Assembly: GCA_015066445.1 (NCBI GenBank)
Contig: SVOK01000003.1
Location: 1-64,000, forward strand
DNA: 64,000 nucleotides
Source of the DNA: Oscillospiraceae bacterium
GTDB taxonomy: Bacteria > Bacillota > Clostridia > Oscillospirales > Acutalibacteraceae
Reading direction: 5' to 3'
Shown: positions 39,079-49,930 of the stretch, piece after piece
Layout of the letters: each line of letters opens with the position of its first letter
Position numbering within the stretch: position 1 is the stretch's first letter
Notes under the pieces: generated by a model
Seen by the model: only the letters and a program-made list of their open reading frames with translations
What the model was told of the DNA's origin: nothing
Database searches by the model: none
Translations under genes and position numbers: made by a program

Positions 39079-40797
39079 ATGACAAAAAGAATTTTAGCAT
39101 TGCTTTTAGCTATCGCTATGATTACAACTGTTTTTGCAGGCTGTAAAAAGGAACCCACAAATAACGAAGATAACGTTTCAGTAATTTACGAAACCGAGTA
39201 TGAGTATGTTAAGGGTGACGGTAGCTCAAATAGCAACGAGGACGGCACAACTAATGGTGGTACAACCTCCGGTGATAAGAATAACAGCGGAAATAAGGAC
39301 AATACCTCAAAGGCTCCTACGATTGCTCAGAACAGTAATACAAACAAAACCGGCTTTCCTATAGTTAAAAAGCAGGAAACTATTTCTGTTTTAACTCAGT
39401 TTACAGCGGGTCTTGGCGATATTGCAAACTCACAGTTCACAAAGGACTATGAGAAAATGACCAATATGAAAATCAAGTGGAATCTTACCCCTCAGAGTGA
39501 AATTAAATCTGCTGTAGCATTGGCTTTTCAGTCAGGTAATCTACCTGATATTATTACAGGTACTACTATAGATCATGACGATATGCTTCAGTACAGTCAG
39601 GAAGGTATCTTTGTTGAGATTACCAAAGACCTTCTTAAGGAATGGGCTCCCAATATTTATGCTACATACAACGAAAATCCCGAGGCTTGGAAGAAAACCG
39701 TTACATCTGACGGTAAAATGTATGCTCTTGCAGGTTTTTCTAAGGACTGGAACTATGCACAGCACTATTTATGGGTGCGTACAAGCTGGCTTAATAAATT
39801 GGGTATTTCCAAGCCTAAGACAATGGATCAGTTCTATGAAATGCTCGTTGCATTCAAGAACAGTGATCCCAACGGTAACGGTCAGCATGATGAAATTCCT
39901 TACGCTACCTGGTCAAGTACAGGCTTCCTCTTTAATCCATGGGGCTTTACAAGCACTATCAGTGTTTCAAAAAGCGGTAAGGTTACTAATATGTACAACA
40001 CCTCTAATATGAAAAACTGTGTAAGCTATTGGGCAAAGATTTACAAGGAAGGTCTTGTAGATAAGGGTACAATCAATAACTATACAGGCGGTGCTACTAC
40101 TCAGCTTAAATCACTTCTTAAGGGTGGTAAGGTTGGCTGCTTCTTTATGGGTTATCCTGATGAGGATTTAGGTATCTTAAAAGAATATGAAATACTCGAA
40201 TACCCTACAGCAGGCAATAACGGTGATTTCCCCTCTGTAGCAATTAATACTAACCCTGTTACCAACCGTGGTCGTATAATTATAACCACGGCTTGCAAGA
40301 ATGTTACTGCAGCAATTCGTTGGGTTGATTATCTTTACAGCAACGACGGTTATATGCTTAGAAAATATGGTTCCGTAGGTGACTATTATAATAAGTCCTC
40401 TGATACAACATATACCCTTACAGGCAATCCATTTCCTAAGGATCCCGGTCCTTCTTGGGCACTTATGGCTAAGGACTATCTTTCAAACGCTAAATTCACT
40501 AACAAAACACCTACTTATGTAGATACTCAAAGAGCTAAAATTGACTCTTGGTGTGAATCTACATTAAAGACCAACGGTCAGAACTTAATGCCCGATACCT
40601 GGAAGAATAAGGCTGAAATCAATGCTGAAAAGCTATATACCAGCTATTGGAGTGAGGTTAAAGATATGTATTGGCAGTTTATTCAGGGTAAAAAGAATAT
40701 GGGCTCCGATTGGACTACTCTTGTAAATGAAATGAAGAATAAGGGTATGGATAAATATATCAGTGAGCTGCAGGAATATTACGATCGTTGTAATTAA
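39079..40797 (+). CDS. ABC transporter extracellular solute-binding lipoprotein (carbohydrate type)
   Basis: Lipobox VFAGCKKE; SGNLPDIITG, GKMYALAGFSKDWNYAQHYLWVRTSWLNKLG. Confidence 0.9.
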   Translation: MTKRILALLLAIAMITTVFAGCKKEPTNNEDNVSVIYETEYEYVKGDGSSNSNEDGTTNGGTTSGDKNNSGNKDNTSKAPTIAQNSNTNKTGFPIVKKQETISVLTQFTAGLGDIANSQFTKDYEKMTNMKIKWNLTPQSEIKSAVALAFQSGNLPDIITGTTIDHDDMLQYSQEGIFVEITKDLLKEWAPNIYATYNENPEAWKKTVTSDGKMYALAGFSKDWNYAQHYLWVRTSWLNKLGISKPKTMDQFYEMLVAFKNSDPNGNGQHDEIPYATWSSTGFLFNPWGFTSTISVSKSGKVTNMYNTSNMKNCVSYWAKIYKEGLVDKGTINNYTGGATTQLKSLLKGGKVGCFFMGYPDEDLGILKEYEILEYPTAGNNGDFPSVAINTNPVTNRGRIIITTACKNVTAAIRWVDYLYSNDGYMLRKYGSVGDYYNKSSDTTYTLTGNPFPKDPGPSWALMAKDYLSNAKFTNKTPTYVDTQRAKIDSWCESTLKTNGQNLMPDTWKNKAEINAEKLYTSYWSEVKDMYWQFIQGKKNMGSDWTTLVNEMKNKGMDKYISELQEYYDRCN

Positions 40798-40817
40798 TTT
40801 AGATAGATATTAAAATA

Positions 40818-40842
40818 TGGGCTGTCTGTTAAAAGGACAGCC
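40818..40842. repeat. Intercistronic hairpin
   Basis: GGGCTGTC-TGTTAAAAG-GACAGCCC. Confidence 0.65.
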
Positions 40843-40862
40843 CACTTCTAAAGGTGATAAAA

Positions 40863-41876
40863 ATGAAAAATGTAAACAGCCATATTTTTGAGTATGAAAA
40901 TTTAAAAGCAACAACACCGTTACTACACTTCAACGAAAACAACGACTATAATGAATGGAAACAAAATGTGCGCAATAAGCTAGAGGAGTTATTGGGCTTA
41001 CCTTTAGAAAAATGCGACGCTGATTTTGAGCTTGAAGCGCAGACAAAATGTGACGGTTATATTAACTACCGTTTTACTGTGCAAACAGAAAAGGGATATT
41101 ATGTTCCTTGTCACTTATTAGTTCCCGACACAGGCAAGGATAAATATCCTATGACTATCTGCCTTAGCGGTCACGGCACGGGTATGCATATTGCATTAGG
41201 TGTAGCTAAAACCGAAGGTGACCAAAAAGACCTTGATTCCTGGCCGCATAGAGCTATGGGCCTTAGAGCTATTAAGGATGGTCGCGCCGCACTTGTTATT
41301 GAAGCTCGAAACTTCGGTGAAAGCAGTCTTGAAGGATACGGTATAAGCTGTACAGAAGCAGGTAAGATTGCTATTCTTATGGGTAGAACTATTATAGGCG
41401 AGCGTGTTTGGGATGCTATGCGTATTTTAGATGTTATCCCCGAGCAGTTCCCACAGATTGATATGGAAAACATTGTTTGTACAGGTAATTCAGGTGGCGG
41501 AACAGCTACATATTATCTCGCTTGCTTTGAAGAGCGTATAAAATATGTTGCACCTTCTTGCGCAATTTGTACTTATGAGGATTCTATTGCCGCAATGCCT
41601 CACTGTTTATGCAACCATGTTCCGTATATCAGAAAATATTTTGAAATGAGCGATTTAGCCTGCCTTATAGCACCGAGAACGCTTGTAATTGCAGCGGGTG
41701 AAAAGGATAGGATATTCCCGATTGACGGCACAAAACGCAATTTTGAAGAAATAAAGCGTATATATAAGGCTGCGGGTGCAGAGGATAACTGTGCTCTTGT
41801 AGTAGGTAGCGGCGGACATTTAAATTACGCCGACCATATTTGGGAAAAGCTTAGTGAGATGGGACTTAAGAGTTAA
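40863..41876 (+). CDS. Alpha/beta hydrolase, carbohydrate-esterase-like
   Basis: YYVPCHLLVPDTGKDKYPMTICLSGHG, nucleophile elbow CTGNSGGGTATYY, APRTLVIAAGEKDRIFP, GGHLNY. Confidence 0.8.
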   Translation: MKNVNSHIFEYENLKATTPLLHFNENNDYNEWKQNVRNKLEELLGLPLEKCDADFELEAQTKCDGYINYRFTVQTEKGYYVPCHLLVPDTGKDKYPMTICLSGHGTGMHIALGVAKTEGDQKDLDSWPHRAMGLRAIKDGRAALVIEARNFGESSLEGYGISCTEAGKIAILMGRTIIGERVWDAMRILDVIPEQFPQIDMENIVCTGNSGGGTATYYLACFEERIKYVAPSCAICTYEDSIAAMPHCLCNHVPYIRKYFEMSDLACLIAPRTLVIAAGEKDRIFPIDGTKRNFEEIKRIYKAAGAEDNCALVVGSGGHLNYADHIWEKLSEMGLKS

Positions 41877-41880
41877 ATAG

Positions 41881-42821
41881 ATGATATTTTTAGCTTATTT
41901 ATTTACTGTATTAAAAAATATTATTTATGGTACATCTATATTTTTTACAGACTCGTTGAGTGAGAATGTCGATATATTGGATATATTGGCACTAAGGTTT
42001 TTATTAAGCTTTTTGGTATTATATTTACTTAAAACCTTTAAGATTATAAAAATTAATGTGGGCGTTATAGATTTAATAGGTAAAACCGAACGTTCTAAAT
42101 ATGCGAAGTCCTTACTTTTAGCAGCAATTTTTGAGCCTGTTATGTATATGCTATTTGAAACCTTGGGAGTTTCTATGACAACAGGAATAACTGCAGGAGT
42201 AATACTCTCTTTGATACCTATAAGCAGTTGTATTTGTGAGTCTGTAATACTTAAAGAAAAAACAACTGCTTTGCAAAAGCTTTTTTAGGTCTGGGTATAA
42301 TTGGCGTTATATACATAGCGGTGAATACTAATACGAGCGAAGGTAAGGATACAGTAGCAGGTATTGCTTTTTTAATCTTAGCTGTTATATCGGGCTCGTT
42401 GTTTATGGTGTTTTCACGCAAATCCTCCTCGCATTTTAAAACTATGGAAATAACTTATATTTCGGCAATGCTCGGTATGGTTACATTTAATATTATTAAT
42501 ATTATCCGTCATATCATACACAATGATTTAAACGAATATTTTGCTCCGTTTTTCAATCTTAAAAATATAATAGGTTTTGTTTTTCTAGCAATAATATCTA
42601 CTGTAATAGCAACGGGAATGAATAATTACGCCCTTTCAAAAATTCAGACATCAACCTCATCTGCCTTTAGCGGATTATCGACTATAGTTACAATTACAAT
42701 AGGTGTTTTTATAGGTAATGAAAAGCTTTATCCTTTCCATTTTATAGGCATAACCCTTATTATCATAAGAATGATAGGAGTTAGCTATATTGCAATAAAA
42801 AAGGATAGATTAAAAAACTAA
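41881..42821 (+). pseudogene. EamA/DMT family transporter interrupted by a single-base frameshift (or sequence error)
   Basis: ORFs 41881-42288 and 42321-42821 are two halves of one transporter; adding one T to T6 run 42281-42286 restores ...ALQKLFLGLGIIGVIYIAV... Confidence 0.8.
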
Positions 42822-42831
42822 AACATTTAAA

Positions 42832-42873
42832 AATTAAAAGGACTTGGAGAAATTTCTCCAAGCCCTTTTAATT
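42832..42873. terminator. Bidirectional terminator between convergent genes
   Basis: AATTAAAAGGACTTGGAGAA-AT-TTCTCCAAGCCCTTTTAATT. Confidence 0.8.
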
Positions 42874-42893
42874 ATATTATCAGTCAATAACAT

Positions 42894-43715
42894 TTACATT
42901 TTCTTGGTTTTTTCTAATGTTCGGTATTCTTTAGGTGTCATACCCGTAAGCAAATGAAACTGCTTTGAAAAGTAATGCGATTCCTTGTAACCCAGCCTTT
43001 CGGCAATCTGCTTAATATTAAGAGCTGTGTTTGTAAGCAGTACCTTTGCCATATCTATGCGCTTATTTAAATAATAGGTGTAGGGCGGTATTTCGTAATA
43101 TTTGCGAAATACCTTGTTTGTGTAGTCGTTTGAACGGTAGATAAGGGAAGAAAGCTCGTCCATTGAAATATCCTCTGAAAGATGACTTTCAATATAATCC
43201 TTAAGAATTCTTACTTCTTCAGGTATCTCTTTGTTTTCTTCAATTTTTCTAGTAAGCCGCATTAGCAATTTATGAAGCAACATACAGCATTCTTCCATTA
43301 TTGTATCTGTGGGGAGATTTTCCTTTGTCTTTTTAAAGATTTCCACAAATATTGGATAAAGGGACTCGCAATTATTAAAAAGTATTTGATTATTAAGCTT
43401 ATAGGCTTTAATAAAAGAGGGAATAGCCGTACCCTGCAGATTAACAAATATCTTCTCCCAAGGGTCATCCGCACTACTGGAATATTTCTGATGACTGCCA
43501 AGAGGGAGGATATACATATCTCCGGCTTTGGGGGTGAATTTCTTTCCGTCAAGCTCTAAGCTGCCGCTACCTTTAATTATATATTCAAGTACACAGGTTT
43601 CGGCACAGGGGCGGTCCATAGAATAGGTGCCGTCACAATAGGATTTTCCACTCATCCAAACCCAAAAGGTTGGAGATTCAGTAGGGGATACAAATATGTT
43701 TAAGTCCTCGTGCAA
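42894..43715 (-). CDS. AraC family transcriptional regulator (cupin + HTH)
   Basis: KAGDMYILPLGSHQKYSS cupin; C-terminal IKQIAERLGYKESHYFSKQFHLLTGMTPKEYR. Confidence 0.93.
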   Translation of the reverse strand: MHEDLNIFVSPTESPTFWVWMSGKSYCDGTYSMDRPCAETCVLEYIIKGSGSLELDGKKFTPKAGDMYILPLGSHQKYSSSADDPWEKIFVNLQGTAIPSFIKAYKLNNQILFNNCESLYPIFVEIFKKTKENLPTDTIMEECCMLLHKLLMRLTRKIEENKEIPEEVRILKDYIESHLSEDISMDELSSLIYRSNDYTNKVFRKYYEIPPYTYYLNKRIDMAKVLLTNTALNIKQIAERLGYKESHYFSKQFHLLTGMTPKEYRTLEKTKKM

Positions 43716-44001
43716 AGCTGTTCACCTCGAAAAAGAATGGATTTCTTTGTAAATAATGATGTTTTTTGGCTGAATTAAAGAATTAATTTTATTAGGTTTT
43801 GAGTAAAACCAAATAAAAGATTATCTTTTTCTATATATTAGCACAATAGTAATTAAAATGCAAAAACAAAATTGTATTGTTAACTTTTTCAATTGTATGT
43901 GGCATTGAATATAGTAATTAACTATGAGATAATAGAATTGCCAAAGTGGACTTTCTTTGGTTGTTTCTTATTGTATATTTTTCACTAAAGGGGAAAAAGC
44001 T

Positions 44002-45471
44002 ATGAAAAAAAGTTTATTAAGAGTTATTTCGGCTATTATGGCAATTGCTATGATAGTAACAGTTTTCGCTGGCTGCGGTGACAAGGCTGACGGCGGTGCT
44101 AATGGAGAAGTGAAAACAATAAGCCTTCTTGTTCCTACCGATATGGCAGAGGAAACAGAGGCTGCTGTTAAGGCATTTCACGAGAAGCACAAGAACATTA
44201 AGGTAGAGATAGTTGCAAGCTCGGGCGATGCAGGTACTACACCTACAGAAATCAGTAAGCTTGCGGCTTCTAAGAAAATGCCTGAGGTTGCATTCGGTGT
44301 TGAGGATTTCGGTTATATTTTAAGCCAAGGTCTTGCTTATCCGCTTGACAATCTTTTTGAAGCTGATCCCGATAAGGGGGATGCGCTTGATGCCGGTATT
44401 AATAATTATACATATTTTGACCACCTTTATGCGCTTCCTTACCGTGTTCAGTTTAACGGTATAATGGTTAATCTTGACCTTATTGAAACAAAGAATCTTG
44501 ATGAGCCTGACTATAGCTGGACTATTGATGAGTTTGTTGACCTTGCTAAAAAAGCAACCGACAATAAGTATTCTGGTATTAATATCATTGTAGATAGCAG
44601 CGACCCGACCCATAACCTGGATACAAAGCTTATGGGTGGCTTGCTTAATGCTCCTTTACAGATGTACGGCTATGATATGGGTAATCACAAGTTTAATTTT
44701 ACCAACGGAGCTTGGGCAAAAGCTAAGGCTTATGTTGAGGAATTAAAGGCAGTTCCCGGTCTTATCTCTGATAACCTTAAGGAATGGGATAAGAGAAATA
44801 ACGGTGTTCCCGATGCTTATGACCAGAAGTTCGGCGGTAGCGGTGATGCTTTAAAATCGGGTAAGGTTTTATTCGGTAACCACAACTCTTGGGAAGTTCA
44901 TTGGATGAATAAGGGCTTTAATTTCGAGTGGGACCTTTATCCTGTTCCCCATGCTGAGGGTGTGGAGGAAAGAATACAGACACACGTTGACTATGTATTC
45001 CTTACTTCTGCTGTAACAGAGGACAACTGCAAGGAAGCTTACGAGCTTGCTAAGTTCTTGAGCTATGATAAGGACGGTTGTATTGCCCGTATGGATTGGG
45101 GTAAGGATAATCTTGAAAACTTTGCGATTTATACTCCTGCAACCGAGAATAAAGAAGTTATCAAAAACTATAACAAGCGTGATTATATACCTGACGGTAT
45201 GAAATATATGCTTGAAACAATTATAGAAGACCCTGAGACCATTTTCATTGCAGATGCAAATAAAATTATTCCTAACTTCTGGAACGATTTGACCGATTAC
45301 AGAAAACAGGTTGAAGAACAGATTAAAAACGGTAGCGACCCATATGCTCTTGCAGCTGATTATGAGAAAAAGGTAAATGCTGCAGTTGAGGCTTCATGGT
45401 CAACCTTTGTTAAGAAGCTTGAAAAAAATCTTGAAGCATTTTACGAAAGCCATCCTTACGAAAAGAAATAA
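44002..45471 (+). CDS. ABC transporter extracellular solute-binding lipoprotein (family 1)
   Basis: Lipobox VFAGCGDK; AAVKAFHEKHKNIKVEIVASSG, FLTSAVTEDNCKEAYELAKFLS. Confidence 0.9.
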   Translation: MKKSLLRVISAIMAIAMIVTVFAGCGDKADGGANGEVKTISLLVPTDMAEETEAAVKAFHEKHKNIKVEIVASSGDAGTTPTEISKLAASKKMPEVAFGVEDFGYILSQGLAYPLDNLFEADPDKGDALDAGINNYTYFDHLYALPYRVQFNGIMVNLDLIETKNLDEPDYSWTIDEFVDLAKKATDNKYSGINIIVDSSDPTHNLDTKLMGGLLNAPLQMYGYDMGNHKFNFTNGAWAKAKAYVEELKAVPGLISDNLKEWDKRNNGVPDAYDQKFGGSGDALKSGKVLFGNHNSWEVHWMNKGFNFEWDLYPVPHAEGVEERIQTHVDYVFLTSAVTEDNCKEAYELAKFLSYDKDGCIARMDWGKDNLENFAIYTPATENKEVIKNYNKRDYIPDGMKYMLETIIEDPETIFIADANKIIPNFWNDLTDYRKQVEEQIKNGSDPYALAADYEKKVNAAVEASWSTFVKKLEKNLEAFYESHPYEKK

Positions 45472-45502
45472 TTAATCTTTTTAGAATTAGGAGGTGTAGG
45501 AA

Positions 45503-47014
45503 ATGCGAATGCGTTTAATAAGCGGCATACTTGCCTGTTTATTAATCACAGCAACCGCTTGCTCTTGTAAAGCTAAACCGACGGACACGAGCTCCGATGC
45601 TGCTACAGAAACAAAGCTCCGCTATACGTTTAGTGAAGAAGTGCTTGCTTTTGTTTCTGACGGTGAGCAGAAATTCAAGCTACAGGACAAGGGGTATGTT
45701 AAGATTTACGATAAATCCAAGCTTGATGAAAGCACAGGAACAATTATAAATATAGACCCCAAAAAAACATATCATAAAATTGACGGTATCGGCGCTTCTT
45801 TTACCGAAACATCTGCTTATCTTATGACACAGATGTCCGAAGAAATGCGCAACGATGTAATGATAAAGCTTTTTGACAGCGAAAAGGGAATAGGCTTAAA
45901 GATGCTCAGAAATACTATCGCACCCTCTGACTATACTCCTTACGAGTATGCAAGCTATGACGATATGCCTGAGGGTGAAGAGGACTTCGAGCTTGAGTAT
46001 TTTGATATGTCTGCTGCAAAGGACCAGATAGAAATAACTAAAAAGGCATTTGAAATGAATCCTGATATTAAGTTGTTTTTGTCTCCTTGGACAGCACCTT
46101 TATGGATGAAAACAGAGCGGGATTGGTTAGCAGTAGAGCAACCAAAGCTTCGCCGAGACTGTTACGATGTTTATGCCCGTTATCTTGTAAAGTGCATACA
46201 GGGCTACGAAGAAAAGGGTGTGCCTGTTTTTGCAATTACTGCGCAGAACGAGCCCTTTACAGTCAGAACTTGGCCCGGTATGTATTGGACTTGGAACGAT
46301 TTGGCAAACTTTACTAACGATAATTTCCGTCCCGCTCTTGACGATGCAGGTCTCAAAACCGAGATTTATAATCTTGATTATAACTGGAGTAACAGTGAAG
46401 CAGCCGATAACATAATGGCAACCACTATGAATACCACACAGGGTATTGCATATCACTGGTATTCAGGTGATCCCGAGGTTATGGCAAAATCCAAGGAATA
46501 TTTCCCCGATAAGACTATATATGTAACAGAGGCGGCAGGCGGTACACCTTCAGGTACAGCGCAGTTGCTTAACATATCCTCTAAGATTTGTCGTTCTTTC
46601 AGAAGCGGAGCTAGCGGATATATTCTTTGGAATATGGTGCTCAACCCCGTGGGCGGACCTTCTGTTCCAAACCGCTTTGGACAGAGTATGGATACCCAAT
46701 GCGCGGCGCTTGTAACCTATGATGAAGATTTAAAAACGATAAGCTATCCTAACGATTACTATGCTTGCGCACATTACAGTAAGTACATACTAAAGGATGC
46801 TGTGCTTGTTGATTCTACCGATACGGGTGAGAACAGTGAATACAAGCTCGTAAACAGCGTATCACTTAATCCCAACGGCAGTATGGTGATTAATGCTGTA
46901 AACAGCGATTCTTCTTCCGATGTTGTGCTTAAGTTTGTTATGGGTGATAAGGTAATGGAAATTACCTTGCCTCGGAGAAGTGTTGTTACACTTACCTGGG
47001 ATGCTAATATATAA
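45503..47014 (+). CDS. Glycoside hydrolase family 30 lipoprotein
   Basis: Lipobox TATACSCK; KIDGIGASFTETSAYLM, LSPWTAPLWMK, AITAQNEPFT (acid/base), IYVTEAAGG (nucleophile), YHWYSGD. Confidence 0.92.
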   Translation: MRMRLISGILACLLITATACSCKAKPTDTSSDAATETKLRYTFSEEVLAFVSDGEQKFKLQDKGYVKIYDKSKLDESTGTIINIDPKKTYHKIDGIGASFTETSAYLMTQMSEEMRNDVMIKLFDSEKGIGLKMLRNTIAPSDYTPYEYASYDDMPEGEEDFELEYFDMSAAKDQIEITKKAFEMNPDIKLFLSPWTAPLWMKTERDWLAVEQPKLRRDCYDVYARYLVKCIQGYEEKGVPVFAITAQNEPFTVRTWPGMYWTWNDLANFTNDNFRPALDDAGLKTEIYNLDYNWSNSEAADNIMATTMNTTQGIAYHWYSGDPEVMAKSKEYFPDKTIYVTEAAGGTPSGTAQLLNISSKICRSFRSGASGYILWNMVLNPVGGPSVPNRFGQSMDTQCAALVTYDEDLKTISYPNDYYACAHYSKYILKDAVLVDSTDTGENSEYKLVNSVSLNPNGSMVINAVNSDSSSDVVLKFVMGDKVMEITLPRRSVVTLTWDANI

Positions 47015-47071
47015 GTTTGAAAATCGGGTGAGCCGAGCTAAAAAATAAAATCTATTATGAGGTGAAAAATT

Positions 47072-49930
47072 GTGAAAATGAAAAAAATTCTCGCATTACT
47101 TCTTTCCCTTGCACTTCTTGTAGGAATGATTCCTGCAAGCTACGCTGTATCTGCTGAAGATACCGTAACACCCCTTACAGGTACTATTAATGCCAATACT
47201 ACAAATGCTGGTTATTTTACACTTAACCGTTATGCAGCTGATGCAAGTAAGCTTGCATCAAACAGCCAAGGTGATATGCGTTGGGATTATCCCAGTATGT
47301 ATGATGAGTTTGCCGGCATCAGCAATGCAAGATGGCCTTATATTGCTTTTAAGGTAAATGCTGAGGTTGACGGTGACTATAGCATTTCCTCTTATATTGA
47401 GCCAAATGGTTCAAATACAAGTAGTGCGGTTGCTATGATAGTAGACGGTCTTGTGCATAAGGTTCCGGTTACTCCGCTTACAGGCAAGCAGACCGTTACA
47501 GGTGATGTTTATTTAAATAAGGGTGAGCATATTGTTATATTTACCCTTCCTATGGCTGAATATGAAACACAGGCTGTAAAGAGCAGCTCTACAGTTTATC
47601 CTTGGTGTAATTATTTTAGCTTTACTTTAAGTGACGGTCTTTCAATGGTTGCACCTCCTACTACCGAAGAGGTAAGCGTTTCAGTAACAGGCAGACGCGT
47701 TCAGGCGGGCGATACAACACTTGTTAACTACAATATATACGCATCAAAAGGTACAATGGCAGGCGATGCATGGAATAGCACTATTAAGCAGACCTACACA
47801 GACCTCGAAAACGGTTATTTTGACAAGACTAAAATCCCTTATATCGAGTATACTGTTGAAGCTCCTGCAGACGGTAAATACAATATCCGTATTGGCTCTA
47901 AGGTAGGCGGCAGTGACGGAACAAATCTTCCTTTTGTGGCTGTACTTGTAAATGACAATGTTTACAAAGCACAGTATGACGCAACCTTTGATACATCAAG
48001 TGGCGATGGTGCCGCTTTCGACCATGTAAATCTTACGGTTGATATGAAAAAGGGTCTTAACTTAATTAAGGTTACTTCAATCACTACCGACCAGACCGCT
48101 TACGGCAAAGACTGGATAGATCACGATTATATTGATCTTCCCACAAGTCTTACAGCAGTTGCTCCGAATGCATCTGCCGCTATTTCTGCAGATGACCTTT
48201 CAAGCAAGGTTTTAGCAAATAACTATACTATCGCTGACGGTGCTATCGGCTCTGCGGTTCAGGGCGATTTGAGATATGACAAAATCTCAATCGAGGATGC
48301 GCACCTTAAAGCTCCCGTACGTCTTAAGAAGTGGTCATTTGTTGCTTTAAAGGTTACAGCCGCTAAGGACGGTTACTATGAATTTACAATAGGCGCAAGT
48401 ATGAAAGCAACTACAACTTCTGAAAATCTCGCTATGTTTGTAGACGGTGCCCTTCAGGCTGCTAAGTTTACAAAGGGAGGCTCTGCTAATATTGATGCAT
48501 CTCTTTACCTTACAGCAGGTACTCATATTATAGCTATTACTTCTCCTATCCCCGCAACAAAAGCCGAGGCTGCAGCAGCCACCGATGTTTCTGTTGCTTA
48601 TCCTTGGTTTAACTTTAATTCCTTTGCACTTTCTTCTGGTCTTACCGTTGAAAATGCACCTACTTTAGCTGAAGTTACAGCTACTGTATCTACCACCATT
48701 CAGGCTGAAGATGTAAAGCATCACATTTATGATGCAACTGAAAACGGTGGTAGCGGAACAGTTGTAGGCGGTGTTTCAAAGTCGGAAATTACACACACCT
48801 ATGACGAGGTTGCTACCTATATCGATAAAGCTTCTACAGGTACACCTTATGTTGAGTATATTGTTGAAGCTCCCGCAGACGGCGATTATGCTATATCTGT
48901 CGGATTTGTAGTAGGTACTACAGGCGATACATCTGCTCTTACCAAGCCCTTTGCCGCAGTTCTTGTAAACGATACTGCTTACAAGGCAAAGTTTGACGGT
49001 TCTTGGGGCAAATTGGACGAAAGCGAGCTTGTTGTTACACTTAAAAAGGGTATCAACCTTATAAAGGTGACTTCACTTACTACAGAGCAGAACGCATTTA
49101 CAGCCACCACTTGGATAAATCAGGATTATCTTATTGTTGACAATGCTCTTACAGTTCTCGACAATGCAGGCGATACTGTAACAGCCTCGGCTTCAAACAG
49201 AAACCACATGGCGTATAACGGATATACTGTTGGAACCGACGATAAGGGCGAGGCTATTTTAGGTAACAGTAATAACGGCGATATGCGTTATTACAATATG
49301 TCTCTTGAAAGCCTTAATATCCATGACGGTAGCAAGATTATTCCTTACACATTTATGAAGGTTAACGCTCCTAAGGACGGTTACTATGATATGACCCTAA
49401 AGGTTGGCGTTGCGACAGATGTAACCTCTAAGCAAATCGGTATGATTCTTGACGGCGAGATGAATGTTGTTAAGTTTGCTACTAAACCAAATTATCGCAG
49501 CTTTATTGATGTTTCAGTTTACCTTACAGAGGGTGAGCACGAAATATACTTCACTGCACCTATGCCTGAAACAGATGCTGACGCTTTGGCACTTACCGCA
49601 GGTCTTGATACCGAGGCAGAGGATTATGAGAATACAGTAAATTCAATCAAAACCAAAGCTTATCCTTGGATGAATGTTTATTATGTAGAGCTTAATGGCT
49701 TAGAGCTTCTTGATGCAGGTGCAAACCTTGGTATTGCAGGTGACCTTGATAATAACAATGGTGTAAATGCTATCGACCTTAGCTTATTAAGAAAGCTTTT
49801 AATAGGTATTACAGTTGATAATATTATTGCTGAAAACGGTGATATTCATCGTGACGGAAATATAGACATTCTTGACCTTGTAGCTCTTAAAAAAGCAATA
49901 GTTAACGGTAATTCCGTAAATTTTCAGTAG
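47072..49930 (+). CDS. Secreted modular protein: five CBM6/35-like modules + C-terminal dockerin; probably the 5' part of a frameshifted CBM-dockerin-GH30 gene
   Basis: Signal peptide; alternating module types (GDMRWDYPS...PYIAFKVNA... and EAEDVKHHIYDATENGGSGTVVGGV...); dockerin GDLDNNNGVNAIDLSLLRKLLIG / NGDIHRDGNIDILDLVALKKAIV. Confidence 0.82.
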   Translation: MKMKKILALLLSLALLVGMIPASYAVSAEDTVTPLTGTINANTTNAGYFTLNRYAADASKLASNSQGDMRWDYPSMYDEFAGISNARWPYIAFKVNAEVDGDYSISSYIEPNGSNTSSAVAMIVDGLVHKVPVTPLTGKQTVTGDVYLNKGEHIVIFTLPMAEYETQAVKSSSTVYPWCNYFSFTLSDGLSMVAPPTTEEVSVSVTGRRVQAGDTTLVNYNIYASKGTMAGDAWNSTIKQTYTDLENGYFDKTKIPYIEYTVEAPADGKYNIRIGSKVGGSDGTNLPFVAVLVNDNVYKAQYDATFDTSSGDGAAFDHVNLTVDMKKGLNLIKVTSITTDQTAYGKDWIDHDYIDLPTSLTAVAPNASAAISADDLSSKVLANNYTIADGAIGSAVQGDLRYDKISIEDAHLKAPVRLKKWSFVALKVTAAKDGYYEFTIGASMKATTTSENLAMFVDGALQAAKFTKGGSANIDASLYLTAGTHIIAITSPIPATKAEAAAATDVSVAYPWFNFNSFALSSGLTVENAPTLAEVTATVSTTIQAEDVKHHIYDATENGGSGTVVGGVSKSEITHTYDEVATYIDKASTGTPYVEYIVEAPADGDYAISVGFVVGTTGDTSALTKPFAAVLVNDTAYKAKFDGSWGKLDESELVVTLKKGINLIKVTSLTTEQNAFTATTWINQDYLIVDNALTVLDNAGDTVTASASNRNHMAYNGYTVGTDDKGEAILGNSNNGDMRYYNMSLESLNIHDGSKIIPYTFMKVNAPKDGYYDMTLKVGVATDVTSKQIGMILDGEMNVVKFATKPNYRSFIDVSVYLTEGEHEIYFTAPMPETDADALALTAGLDTEAEDYENTVNSIKTKAYPWMNVYYVELNGLELLDAGANLGIAGDLDNNNGVNAIDLSLLRKLLIGITVDNIIAENGDIHRDGNIDILDLVALKKAIVNGNSVNFQ
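49730..49927 (+). other. Type I dockerin domain
   Basis: GDLDNNNGVNAIDLSLLRKLLIGITVDNIIAENGDIHRDGNIDILDLVALKKAIVNG, two Ca-binding-type repeats. Confidence 0.87.
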
